A DNA stretch of 64,000 nucleotides from Variovorax sp. PMC12 (GTDB taxonomy: Bacteria > Pseudomonadota > Gammaproteobacteria > Burkholderiales > Burkholderiaceae_C), in NCBI RefSeq assembly GCF_003019815.1, contig NZ_CP027773.1:3173001-3237000 (forward strand), in the 5' to 3' direction. A program made the translations under genes and the position numbers. The notes beneath the pieces were generated by a model. The model did not search any database and was not told the DNA's origin. It was given only the letters and a program-made list of their open reading frames with translations. Shown here one piece after another: positions 1 to 8,031 of the stretch (position 1 is the first letter of the stretch; each line of letters begins with the position of its first letter).

Positions 1-432
1 CTGCACGTCGCGCAGCGCCTCGCGCGTACGCAGGGTGCCTTCCAGGTGGCGCAGGCCGGCCTGCGTGTCGACGTCGACGTGCGTGCGCAGCCGCGTGGTG
101 CCGAGCGCGAGAAAGGCCTTGGCCAGCACCAGCGACTGCGCGGCGGCGTCGTGCCCGCTCGCGTGGCGGAAGGCGCGCTCGTTCTCGATCTTGTCGGTGA
201 GGTTGGTGCCGACCTCGTTGCGGTACCAGTCCATGCCCCACATGGTCTTGTCGAGGTGGGTGTGGCCTTCGACGAGGCCGGGCAGCAGCAAGGCGCCGCC
301 GCCCTCTTCGACGGCAACGCCTGCGGGCGCGGCCAGCGCGGGCCCGGCACCGGCAATGCGCCCTTCCTGCACCAGCACGTCGACCGGGGAAGCGCCCATG
401 GGGCGCACATTGCGAATCAGCAGCGAAGACAT
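1..432 (-). CDS. amidohydrolase, cytosine deaminase-like (C-terminus outside window)
   Basis: Only the first 144 codons are present; the gene runs off the left edge. The start ATG at 432 opens a protein that begins with the usual amidohydrolase beta-strand segment and reaches the metal-binding motif GHTHLDKT (His57 and His59, followed by Asp61-Lys62), the pattern of the cytosine deaminase/CodA-like branch that hydrolyses C-N bonds in cyclic amides or amidines. A second conserved stretch, LRTHVDVD, lies near residue 120. The gene starts 23 nt after the symporter stop on the same strand, so it is probably co-transcribed with that transporter and acts on the imported compound. The substrate cannot be told from this fragment. 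Confidence 0.85.
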   Translation of the reverse strand, partial: MSSLLIRNVRPMGASPVDVLVQEGRIAGAGPALAAPAGVAVEEGGGALLLPGLVEGHTHLDKTMWGMDWYRNEVGTNLTDKIENERAFRHASGHDAAAQSLVLAKAFLALGTTRLRTHVDVDTQAGLRHLEGTLRTREALRDVQ

Positions 433-455
433 GGCGACGGGTTCCTTGAAAGTCA

Positions 456-1931
456 TCAGGCGGGCTGCGGCGCGGCGCCGCGCGGCAGGATGCGCGGCGT
501 GCACAGCGCCACCAGCACGAACACCAGCGCGTTGGTCGCCAGCGCCACGAGCCCCGTGTTGAGCGACTTGAACACGACCGGCGCCGCGGGGAACAGCGTA
601 CCCAGGTTCGAGCCCGTGGTCATCATGAAGCCCAGCACCGCGCCGCCCGCCAGGATGCCCGCGAAGGCTGCATGCTTGTTGCCGAAGGGCTTCTTCATGA
701 GGCTGAACAGCAGCGAGGGCAGCAGCTGCGTGAGCAGGCTGGACGCGAAGATGGCCACCGCCACGATGGTGGTGCCGCCGCGCAGCACGAAGTACACCGC
801 CACCAGCGCAAACACCGGCAGCACGCCGCGCGCCACGCGCGACACCTGCTTGTCGGTGGCATGGGGCGCGAAGCCTTCCTTGTAGACGTTCTTGCCGATC
901 ACGGTGGAAGCCGTGAGCAGGATCATCGAGCCCGGCACCAGCGCGGTGAGCACGCCTGTGCCGCCGATGACGCCGACGAACCACGGGTCGAAGGTGTGCT
1001 TCACCAGGCCGAACAGCGCCAGGTCGACCTCCGAGCCCTTGAGCCCCGGCACCTGCAGGATGGCCGCGAAGCCGACCAGGAACAGGAAGGCGATGACCAC
1101 CTGGTACAGCGGCATCAGGATGGTGTTGCGCCGCACAGCGCTGGCGCTCTTGGCCGCATACACCGAGGTCAGGTTGAACGGATACAGGTAGTAGCCCAGC
1201 GCCGTCAGCAGGATGGTCGAGTTGTACCAGGTGAGGTTCAGGCCCTCCTTGGGAAACTCGAAGAAAGTGGGGTTGGCCGCGTGGATGGCGGTGAACATGG
1301 GCGTGACGCCGCCGTAGTAGTGCCACGGCAGGTAGATGCCGAGGAACACCGCCAGCGCAAGGATCAGCACGTCCTTCACGATGGCGATGCTGGCCGAGCC
1401 GTGGATGCCCGAGAACAGGATGTAGCTCACCATCACCACCGTGCCGATCCAGATCGCCACCTGCGGCGCGATGGAGCCGTATGAAGCTTCCGACACGATG
1501 ATGCCCAGGCCGCGCAGCTGGATGGTCAAGAGCGCCACCATGCCCATGAGCGCGACGACGGACACCAGCACGCCGAGCGGCCGGCTGTCGTACTTGTGCG
1601 CGAAGAAGTCCGAGAACGACACCAGCTTGTGCGTGGTGGCGTAGCGCCACACCGCCGGCAGCATCCAGAAGGCCATGAGGTAGGCCAGCCCGCCGTAGGC
1701 CAGGATGTAGAAGGCCGGCGTGCCCTTGCTGTAAGACCAGCCGCTCGCGCCCAGGAAGGTGAAGGTGGAGAACGACTCGCCCGCCATCAGCAGGAACACC
1801 ATGATGGCGCCCAGCCCGCGACCGCCGAGCGCCCATTGCTCCAGGCTCATGGTGCGCCCGCGCCGCGCCAGCACCGCCAGGCCCAGCGCGCCGATCACGA
1901 ACAGCGCAATGACTGCCAGCGCGGCGTTCAT
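456..1931 (-). CDS. sodium:solute symporter family (SSS) permease
   Basis: A 491-residue polytopic inner-membrane protein, the usual length for the SSS family, which couples sodium entry to solute uptake. It opens with a hydrophobic helix, then the family-typical region around residues 40-75 (WALGGRGLG, then AGESFSTFTFLGASGWSY) and a run of further helices to the C-terminus. The ATG at 1931 was chosen over longer in-frame extensions because it overlaps the last codons of the upstream DUF3311 gene by 4 bp, the common arrangement for this pair. The downstream neighbour is an amidohydrolase, which suggests that the cargo is a nitrogenous ring compound or similar molecule. Specificity is inference only. 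Confidence 0.9.
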   Translation of the reverse strand: MNAALAVIALFVIGALGLAVLARRGRTMSLEQWALGGRGLGAIMVFLLMAGESFSTFTFLGASGWSYSKGTPAFYILAYGGLAYLMAFWMLPAVWRYATTHKLVSFSDFFAHKYDSRPLGVLVSVVALMGMVALLTIQLRGLGIIVSEASYGSIAPQVAIWIGTVVMVSYILFSGIHGSASIAIVKDVLILALAVFLGIYLPWHYYGGVTPMFTAIHAANPTFFEFPKEGLNLTWYNSTILLTALGYYLYPFNLTSVYAAKSASAVRRNTILMPLYQVVIAFLFLVGFAAILQVPGLKGSEVDLALFGLVKHTFDPWFVGVIGGTGVLTALVPGSMILLTASTVIGKNVYKEGFAPHATDKQVSRVARGVLPVFALVAVYFVLRGGTTIVAVAIFASSLLTQLLPSLLFSLMKKPFGNKHAAFAGILAGGAVLGFMMTTGSNLGTLFPAAPVVFKSLNTGLVALATNALVFVLVALCTPRILPRGAAPQPA

Positions 1932-2137
1932 GGCGTGCCTCCGGCAGCGGGTGCGTCGATGTCGCCTTCGGCGCGGTCGATGACCACCATGATCAGCGAG
2001 GTCAGCACCAGCCAGCTGACGTTCCACACCATCAAGAAGGGCATGCCGAGCACGAAGGTGGGCGCGACGGACGACAGCCATCCGCCGCTGAAGAAGGCGA
2101 GCACCGGCAGCGCTGCCAGCCATTTGACGGATTTCAT
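1928..2137 (-). CDS. DUF3311 small membrane protein
   Basis: A 69-residue protein with two predicted membrane helices (about residues 5-22 and 30-53) and a short acidic tail. Small proteins of this kind commonly sit directly before SSS symporters and are thought to be an accessory subunit, although their role is not established. Its stop overlaps the start of the symporter by 4 bp, so the two are translationally coupled. It is the first gene of the operon, and the palindromes at 2182-2216 lie upstream of its start codon. Confidence 0.8.
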   Translation of the reverse strand: MKSVKWLAALPVLAFFSGGWLSSVAPTFVLGMPFLMVWNVSWLVLTSLIMVVIDRAEGDIDAPAAGGTP

Positions 2138-2181
2138 CGGGAGCCTCGAATCATGGTTTGGTTGGGAATGTTGATTAATTT

Positions 2182-2216
2182 TGGTCAACCATACATATTT
2201 ATTTTGGTTAACCAAA
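2182..2216. promoter_or_regulatory. paired TGGT-palindrome operators between the symporter operon and the GntR gene
   Basis: A perfect 14-bp palindrome TTTGGTTAACCAAA lies at 2203-2216 and a related near-palindrome TGGTCAACCA at 2182-2191, in a short AT-rich stretch that stands out from the surrounding GC-rich DNA. FCD-type GntR regulators often bind TGGT-N-ACCA sites. The position between the divergent regulator and symporter genes makes these sites likely operators for the 2303-3064 product. Binding is inferred, not shown. Confidence 0.6.
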
Positions 2217-2302
2217 CGGAGCGAATGGTAGGGAGGCGGGCCGGCCGAGTCAATCCGGGGGCTTTCCCGTAGGCGCGGGCCGCAGGCAATAATCCGGTGC
2301 CC

Positions 2303-3064
2303 ATGCCTGCCGCCACCCGCCGAACCCCAGCGCCCTCCCCCGCCCCGGAACCCATCGACGCCGAAGACGCGAACGTGGACGAACGCGTCTACGCCGCCGT
2401 TTCCAAGGCCCTGCTCAGCGGCAAGCTGCGCCCCGGCACCCCCCTGCGCGAGCGCGCGCTGGCCGAGGCTTTGGGCTGCACGCGCGGCGCGGTGCGCAAG
2501 GTGCTGGCGCGGCTGGGCTCCGAAAAGCGGCTGGTGCTGGAGCACAACCGCGGTGCCTTCGTGCCCAACCCGTCGATCGACGACATGCGCGGCATCTACC
2601 GCGCGCGCCGCATCGTGGAGGCGGGGCTGATCACCACGCTGTTCGGCAACCTCGAGCGCGATCAGGTGGCCGCCCTGCGCAAGCACGTGCAGGCGGAGCA
2701 GAAGGCGTTCAAGGAAGGCCGGCGCGAAGACTCGATACGGCTGGCCGGCGACTTCCACCTGCTGCTGGCGCAGATGGCGGGCAGCGACGAGCTGCTCTCA
2801 TACATACAGCGGCTGATTTCGAACACCGAGCTGTACAAGGCGCTCTACGACTCCGCCGAGGCCGCGAGCTGCGCGCCCCGGGAGCACGAGCAGATCATCG
2901 AGGCGCTGACCACCGGCAAGTCGCTCGACAAGGCGCTGGCCGTGGCGATGGAGCATCTGGACGAGCTGGAGCAGCGCGTGATCGCCGGCGCGGCGGCCGA
3001 ACAGGAAGTGGACCTGGCGACGCTGCTGAACGGCGGCGGCAAGCCGCACGACCACCCGCACTGA
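2303..3064 (+). CDS. GntR family transcriptional regulator, FCD domain
   Basis: A 253-residue protein. Residues about 30-95 form a GntR winged helix (GTPLRERALAEALGCTRGAVRKVLARL) and residues about 100-240 an all-helical FCD effector domain with an RAARIVEAG-like first helix. It faces the symporter/amidohydrolase operon across a 165-bp gap with TGGT palindromes, so it probably represses that operon, and perhaps itself, until a carboxylate or other ligand binds. ATG 2303 was preferred to an in-frame GTG two codons earlier. No Shine-Dalgarno sequence is visible, but an AATAAT hexamer lies 9 nt before the start, raising the possibility of a leaderless or near-leaderless message. Confidence 0.9.
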   Translation: MPAATRRTPAPSPAPEPIDAEDANVDERVYAAVSKALLSGKLRPGTPLRERALAEALGCTRGAVRKVLARLGSEKRLVLEHNRGAFVPNPSIDDMRGIYRARRIVEAGLITTLFGNLERDQVAALRKHVQAEQKAFKEGRREDSIRLAGDFHLLLAQMAGSDELLSYIQRLISNTELYKALYDSAEAASCAPREHEQIIEALTTGKSLDKALAVAMEHLDELEQRVIAGAAAEQEVDLATLLNGGGKPHDHPH

Positions 3065-3131
3065 CAGCGACATCCACGCTTCGCCCGCGGGCGAAGTGCC
3101 GGTGCGCCGCCGCCGGGATGATCGGCGCACC

Positions 3132-4082
3132 ATGCACGCATCGACGCCCTCTTCCGCCACCCACGCCCCGGTCAACCCCGCCTTCGAATGGGCGCTGCTC
3201 GCGGTGCTCGCCACCTGCTGGGGCGCTTCGTACACCTTCATCAAGATCGGCGTGGCAACCATCCCGCCGGTCACGCTGATCGCGGCGCGCACGCTGGTTG
3301 CCGGTGCGCTGCTGCTCGCGGTGCTGCGCATGCGCGGCGTGAAGCTGCCGAAGGAGCCGGCGATGTGGGCCCGCTTCGCGGCGCAGGCCTGCCTGAACAG
3401 CGTGCTGCCGTTCACGCTGATTGCCTGGGCCGAGCGCAGCGTGGACGCGGGCCTGGCGACCATCCTGAACTCGACCTCGCCGATCTTCATCTTCCTGCTG
3501 GGGCTGGGCCTGGGCAGCGCGGGCAGGCCGACGCTGCAGCGCTTCTTCGGCGTGGGCGCCGGGCTGGCGGGCATCTGCCTGATCGTCGGCCTGGAAGCAC
3601 TGAACGGGCTCGGGCGTTCGCTGCTCGCGCAATTCGCGCTGGTGGCGGCGGCCGTGTGCTACGGCTGCGCCGCGATGTTCGGCCGCGTGTTCAAGGGCCT
3701 GGACCCGATGGTGCCGGCAGCCGGCTCGCTGCTGAGCGGCACCGCGATGCTGCTGCCCGCGAGCCTCGCCATCGACCGGCCCTGGACGCTGGCGCCTTCG
3801 GCCACATCAATGGCGGCAGTGCTGGCGCTGGCGGTGCTGTCGACGGCGCTGGCCTTCACCATCTACTTCCGCCTCATCAGGACGCTGGGGCCGATGTCGA
3901 CTTCCGCGCAGGCCTACATGCGCGTGCCCATCGGCGTGGCGGTCGGCGTGCTGTTCCTCGGCGAAACGCTCGCGCCCACGGCGTGGATCGGGCTGGGGTG
4001 CGTGGTGGCCGGCGTGATCGCGATGACGATGCCCGAGGCGAAACTTTTGCGCCGCGGCCTGCATTTTTTACGCGGCTTTTAG
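3132..4082 (+). CDS. EamA (DMT superfamily) exporter
   Basis: A 316-residue, highly hydrophobic protein with two EamA repeats (about residues 20-150 and 165-300), together giving roughly ten membrane helices. Each repeat keeps typical signatures: WGASYTFIKIG in the first helix, NSTSPIFIFLL at the end of repeat one and FLGETLAPTAWIG near the end of repeat two. Members export metabolites or amino acids, or are of unknown specificity. It stands alone on the plus strand. The start at 3132 places the first helix about 20 residues in. The substrate is unknown. Confidence 0.9.
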   Translation: MHASTPSSATHAPVNPAFEWALLAVLATCWGASYTFIKIGVATIPPVTLIAARTLVAGALLLAVLRMRGVKLPKEPAMWARFAAQACLNSVLPFTLIAWAERSVDAGLATILNSTSPIFIFLLGLGLGSAGRPTLQRFFGVGAGLAGICLIVGLEALNGLGRSLLAQFALVAAAVCYGCAAMFGRVFKGLDPMVPAAGSLLSGTAMLLPASLAIDRPWTLAPSATSMAAVLALAVLSTALAFTIYFRLIRTLGPMSTSAQAYMRVPIGVAVGVLFLGETLAPTAWIGLGCVVAGVIAMTMPEAKLLRRGLHFLRGF

Positions 4083-4132
4083 ACGCCCGCTCCTACGCTG
4101 CCGGCTCCTCCACAAGTTGGCTTTTTCCAGCA

Positions 4133-4963
4133 ATGAAACATCTGATCCGCATCGCCCTGCCGGTGCTCGTTCTCCCCACCCTGGCCGCCCTGCCGATGCT
4201 TGCGAACGCGCAGCTCTCGGGCAACGTGGCGTTCACCACCGACTACAAGTTCCGTGGTCAAGACCAGGACATGCTGGGCAAGAACGACTACGCCAAGACC
4301 AAGGCCTTCAAGCCGGCCATACAGGGCGGCTTCGACTACGCCTTCGGCGACAGCGGCTTCTATGTGGGCAACTGGAATTCGAGCGTGAACTGGCTCAAGG
4401 GCAACAGCATCGAGAGCGACATCTACGGCGGCTACAAGTTCAAGGCCGGCGTGTTCGACATGGACGTGGGCGCGCTCACATACATCTACCCTGGCAATTC
4501 GTCGGGCAACACGACGGAGATCTACGGCAGCGCGGGCTACACCGACGAGGCCATCGGCTCGTTCACGCTGAAGTATTCGCACACGGTGTCGAAGGACTAC
4601 TTCGGCTATGCGGGCAACAAGGCCGGCTCGGGCCTGAAGGGCACGAACACGGGTTACCTGAACCTGGCCTACAGCAAGGAGATTGTTCCGAAGGTCACGC
4701 TGAAGGCGGCGGTGGGCTACACCAACATGTCGAGCGACATCCGAAGCCTGGGCTACAAGAGCTATGTGGACTACAACGTGGGCGCAAGCTACGACTTCGG
4801 CAACGGGTTGTCGCTGGCGGGCTCCGTGCAGGGAGCGAACAAGCAGAGCTCTTATCTTGCGGTGAGCAATCCGGGAGTCGACTTGGGCTTTGGTGCGTTC
4901 GGCAGGCAGACCTACTCGCCCAACAAGGCGCGCTTCGTCGTTACTCTGACCAAGACGTTGTAG
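4133..4963 (+). CDS. TorF-type putative porin (Gcw_chp family outer-membrane protein)
   Basis: A 276-residue secreted protein. A signal peptide covers residues 1-26 with cleavage after LANA, directly before QLSGNVAFTTDYKFRGQDQD. The TTDYKFRG segment is the hallmark of this family, in which N-terminal strands of a beta-barrel begin immediately after the signal. The rest alternates aromatic and polar residues (for example FKAGVFDMDVG and YGSAGYTDEAIGSF), as expected for outer-membrane strands, and ends RFVVTLTKTL. Function is probably a porin or an outer-membrane channel, but no ligand is known. No operon partner is evident. The repeat element at 4985-5220 lies just after its stop. Confidence 0.85.
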   Translation: MKHLIRIALPVLVLPTLAALPMLANAQLSGNVAFTTDYKFRGQDQDMLGKNDYAKTKAFKPAIQGGFDYAFGDSGFYVGNWNSSVNWLKGNSIESDIYGGYKFKAGVFDMDVGALTYIYPGNSSGNTTEIYGSAGYTDEAIGSFTLKYSHTVSKDYFGYAGNKAGSGLKGTNTGYLNLAYSKEIVPKVTLKAAVGYTNMSSDIRSLGYKSYVDYNVGASYDFGNGLSLAGSVQGANKQSSYLAVSNPGVDLGFGAFGRQTYSPNKARFVVTLTKTL

Positions 4964-4984
4964 GCGGCGTTGTTCGGGGCGCGT

Positions 4985-5220
4985 TCACGCCGCCGGGGTA
5001 CCTTGCTCCGCGAATGTCCCCCGGCCTTCGGCCTCCTCCTTTATTTCGCTGCGCAAGGCACCCCGCCGTCGTGACCGTTCAGAGCACCGGTTGATCGGCC
5101 GCAAACCGGCAGCGTGCCCTGTGCACAGGGCGTCGGGTGCTCCCCGCAGCGAAGTAAAGGAGGAGGGGCGAAGCCCCGGGGGACATTCGCGGAGGGGAGT
5201 ACCCGGCGGCGTGAGCGAGC
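4985..5220. repeat. two-arm dispersed palindromic element, copy A (complete)
   Basis: It consists of a left arm with core 4995-5064, a spacer of about 70 nt and a right arm with core 5135-5204. The right arm is close to the reverse complement of the left, sharing CTCCGCGAATGTCCCCC and TCCTCCTTTA. Each arm also folds on itself: outer stem GGGGT/ACCCC, then CCTTG (5001-5005) with CAAGG (5054-5058) on the left, replaced by CTCCCC/GGGGAG on the right, and an apical mini-hairpin GGCC-ttc-GGCC (5023-5033) or GGGGC-gaa-GCCCC (5165-5177). It fills most of the gap between the porin-like gene and the Bug gene. The family is not recognised by name; a complete relative lies at 61531-61775. Confidence 0.9.
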
Positions 5221-5236
5221 CCCGAAACAGCAGCGC

Positions 5237-6232
5237 TCAATCGATGCTGATATTCGCCGCCTTGGCAACTTCGGCCCACTTCACGCGATTCGCGTGCACG
5301 GTCTTCTTGAACTCGGCTGGCGTCTCGATGCGCACCGTGTTGCCCTGGCTCTCGAAACGCTCGCGAATCTCCGGCGTTTCCAGCACCGCCTTCACCGCTG
5401 CGTTGAGCTTGTCGACGATCTGCGGGTCCGTGCCCTTGGGCGCGAAGATGCCGAACCAGATCGAGCTGTCGAAACCCTTGGTGCCCGGCAGGCCGCTCGA
5501 TGCAATGGTGGGCACCTCCTTCACCGCCGGCACCGGCGTGGCGGTGGTCACGCCCAGCAGCCGCACCTTGCCGGCCTTGTAGTGCGGAAGCACCGTCTGC
5601 ACCTGGTTCATGATGCAGCAGGTCTCTCCGCGCACCACCGACGTGATCGCCTCCGGCCCGCCCTTGTACGGCACGTGCACCATGTTCAGGCCCAGGCGCG
5701 AGTTGAACTCGGCAAACGCCATGTGCGTGCCCGCGCCGTTGCCTGTAGACGCATAGTTGTACTTGCCGGGATTGGCCTTGACCAGTTCGACAAACTCCTT
5801 CAAGGTCCTGACGTTGATCACGTCGGGATTGATGGTGAGCACGTTCGACACGTCGAGCACCGGCGCCACCGCAATGAAGTCGGCCTCCACGTCGAAGGGC
5901 AGCTTCTTGTAGAGCGCGGCATTGCTGCCGTGCGTGGCGGCGGTGCCGAAGGCGAGCGTGTAGCCATCGGGCTTGGCGTGGGCCACGTAGTCGCTGGCGA
6001 TGTTGCCGGCGGCGCCGGACTTGTAGTCGATGATGACGGGGCGGCCCAGCTGTTTCGACAGCGGCTCCTGGATGGTGCGCGCGACAACGTCGACGCCCGA
6101 GCCGGCCGGGAAGCCCATGATCAATGTGACGGGCTGTTGCGGCCAGTCCGACTGGGCCGGGGCCGTGGCGGAAATGAGCGTGGCGGCGGCGGCCACCAGA
6201 AGCGAACGACGCGAAAAGGGAGAATGAGCCAT
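5237..6232 (-). CDS. Bug/TctC family tripartite tricarboxylate transporter-type solute-binding protein
   Basis: A 331-residue periplasmic protein. The ATG at 6232 gives a signal peptide with a twin-arginine-like start (FSRRSLLVAAAATLISA), cleaved before QSDWPQQPVTLIMGFPAGSG. That segment, the DYKSGAAGNIASDYVA block and the AKPDGYTLAFGT motif are the standard Bug ligand-clamp features. Bug proteins bind carboxylates or related anions, and most, like this one, are not next to TctA/TctB permease genes. The gene is monocistronic on the minus strand, between the repeat element and a divergent Nudix-MBL gene. The ligand is unknown. Confidence 0.92.
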   Translation of the reverse strand: MAHSPFSRRSLLVAAAATLISATAPAQSDWPQQPVTLIMGFPAGSGVDVVARTIQEPLSKQLGRPVIIDYKSGAAGNIASDYVAHAKPDGYTLAFGTAATHGSNAALYKKLPFDVEADFIAVAPVLDVSNVLTINPDVINVRTLKEFVELVKANPGKYNYASTGNGAGTHMAFAEFNSRLGLNMVHVPYKGGPEAITSVVRGETCCIMNQVQTVLPHYKAGKVRLLGVTTATPVPAVKEVPTIASSGLPGTKGFDSSIWFGIFAPKGTDPQIVDKLNAAVKAVLETPEIRERFESQGNTVRIETPAEFKKTVHANRVKWAEVAKAANISID

Positions 6233-6339
6233 GACAGTCTTTCTTCGAGGCAAGCGGTGCATGCGCGAATTGTGGCGCGGCACTCATGCCCGAATCCACA
6301 TGAGCTTATGCGCGACACACGCGCACGGCACCTGCTCCC

Positions 6340-6345
6340 GATAAT
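6340..6345 (+). promoter_or_regulatory. -10-like hexamer GATAAT 6 nt before an SD-less start
   Basis: GATAAT ends 6 nt before the ATG at 6352, and the bases in between are almost all C with no ribosome-binding site. A transcript starting about 7 nt after a -10 box would begin at the start codon itself, so a leaderless mRNA is possible. No clear -35 was found. Confidence 0.35.
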
Positions 6346-6351
6346 CCCCCC

Positions 6352-8031
6352 ATGGTCCGTTCCTCCCAACAAATTCACCCCGCACGCGAGCCCGCGCCCG
6401 TGCGCGCGGCGGCCACCGTGCTGCTGCTGCGCGACACCGCCGCCGGCATCGAAGTGCTGATGACGCGCCGCTCGGCCACCGCCAGCTTCGCACCCGGCGC
6501 CTATGTGTTCCCCGGCGGCCACATCGACGCAGCCGACGAAGCCGCCAAGCGCATCGCCACCCGCCGCCCCACGCAGAGCCGGGTGCAGCGCACGCAGGCC
6601 ATCGCAGCCATTCGCGAAGCCTTCGAAGAGCTCGGCATCCTGCTCGCGCACCATGCTGCAGACGGCCGCCCCGTGAGCGCCGCGGACATCGCCGCGATGG
6701 ACCGCGCCGATACGGCCGGCACCGCCTTCGCCGACCAGTGCGCCGCGCGCGGCCTGGTGCTCGACTCCGACCGCGTGTTCACCTTCGCGCACTGGATCAC
6801 CGACCGCGACCTGCCCAAGCGCTTCGACGTGCCCTTCCTGGTGGCGCGCATGCCCGAGGGCCAGACGCCCACGGCCGACGAGAGCGAGCAGTTCGAGCCC
6901 TGCTGGGTGCGCCCGGCCGATGCGCTCGCGCGCCACGCGGCAGGCAGCTTCTTCATGATCTTCCCGACCGTGCGCACGCTGCAGCGCATGGCCGCCTACG
7001 CCAGCGTCGATGCGGTGCTCGCGGCCTGCGCTCCGGGCGGTGCCGGCGAGGCGCCGCTTTGGACCAGCTGCCCGCGCGCCGGCCTGCTCAAGGGCGAGGA
7101 CGCGCGCTACATGGAGCACGAGTCGCCCTTCGGCGAGCTCGCGCTGGTGTGCCCAGACGGCCAGATCGCGCATGCGCTCGACTGGCAGAGCGAGCACCCG
7201 GTCGCGCTGCTGAAGAACGTGATGCGCCTCACCGCGCCCAACCCCAGCGCCATGACCGGCCCCGGCACCAACAGCTACATCGTGGGCGACGCGGCCACCG
7301 GCTACATCGTCATCGACCCGGGCCCGAACGACTTCGACCACATCGGCCGCCTGTGGCGCGCCACGCATGGCGACATCCGCATGATCGTGTGCACGCATTC
7401 GCATGCCGACCATTCGCCCGGTGCCGCGCCGCTGCAGGCGCTGTGCAAGGAAACGAGGCCGCCGATCCTCGGGCTGGCATCGCGGCCGACCGCCCGGGCC
7501 ACGGCGCGCTTCACGCCCGAGCGCGAACTGGCCGACGGCGAGCGCCTCGCGCTCTCCGGCACATCGCCCGAAGGCGCGGCCATCACCCACACGCTGCGCG
7601 TGATCCACACGCCCGGCCATGCGGCCAACCACCTGTGCCTGCTGCTCGAAGAAGACGGCCTGCTGTTCTCCGGCGACCACATTCTGAACGGCAGCACCAC
7701 GGTGGTCGACCCGCCCGACGGCGACATGACGGCCTACCTCGAATCGCTCGACAAGCTCGACGCGGCCTGCGAGGCCGGCGGCGTCGAATTCATCCTGCCC
7801 GCGCACGGCTACGTGATCGGCTTCGCGCGCACCGCCATCTCGATGCTGAAGGCGCACCGCCTGAAGCGCGAGGCCAGGATCGCCGCCGCCATGCAGAAGC
7901 TGCCCGACGGCACGCCCGAGCAATGGCTCCCCATCGCCTATGACGACGTGCCCGAGCGCATGTGGCCGGTGGCGGCACGCTCGCTGGCCGCGCATGTGGC
8001 GCGCATCCAGCAACTGAATGCGGCCCGATGA
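6352..8031 (+). CDS. Nudix hydrolase - metallo-beta-lactamase fold fusion hydrolase
   Basis: A 559-residue two-domain protein. Residues about 18-230 form a Nudix-like domain: PGAYVFPGGHIDAADE at 48-63 and REAFEELGI at 88-96 correspond to the Nudix box, spread apart by an insertion. Residues about 280-540 form a metallo-beta-lactamase fold with the zinc motif CTHSHADHSPG (about residues 346-356), later HTPGHAANHLC and FSGDHI. The second half resembles the LACTB2/glyoxalase II-like branch. Such fusions are annotated as MBL-fold hydrolases of unknown substrate; a nucleotide or CoA thioester has been suggested for relatives. The stop overlaps the next gene by 4 bp. Confidence 0.85.
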   Translation: MVRSSQQIHPAREPAPVRAAATVLLLRDTAAGIEVLMTRRSATASFAPGAYVFPGGHIDAADEAAKRIATRRPTQSRVQRTQAIAAIREAFEELGILLAHHAADGRPVSAADIAAMDRADTAGTAFADQCAARGLVLDSDRVFTFAHWITDRDLPKRFDVPFLVARMPEGQTPTADESEQFEPCWVRPADALARHAAGSFFMIFPTVRTLQRMAAYASVDAVLAACAPGGAGEAPLWTSCPRAGLLKGEDARYMEHESPFGELALVCPDGQIAHALDWQSEHPVALLKNVMRLTAPNPSAMTGPGTNSYIVGDAATGYIVIDPGPNDFDHIGRLWRATHGDIRMIVCTHSHADHSPGAAPLQALCKETRPPILGLASRPTARATARFTPERELADGERLALSGTSPEGAAITHTLRVIHTPGHAANHLCLLLEEDGLLFSGDHILNGSTTVVDPPDGDMTAYLESLDKLDAACEAGGVEFILPAHGYVIGFARTAISMLKAHRLKREARIAAAMQKLPDGTPEQWLPIAYDDVPERMWPVAARSLAAHVARIQQLNAAR

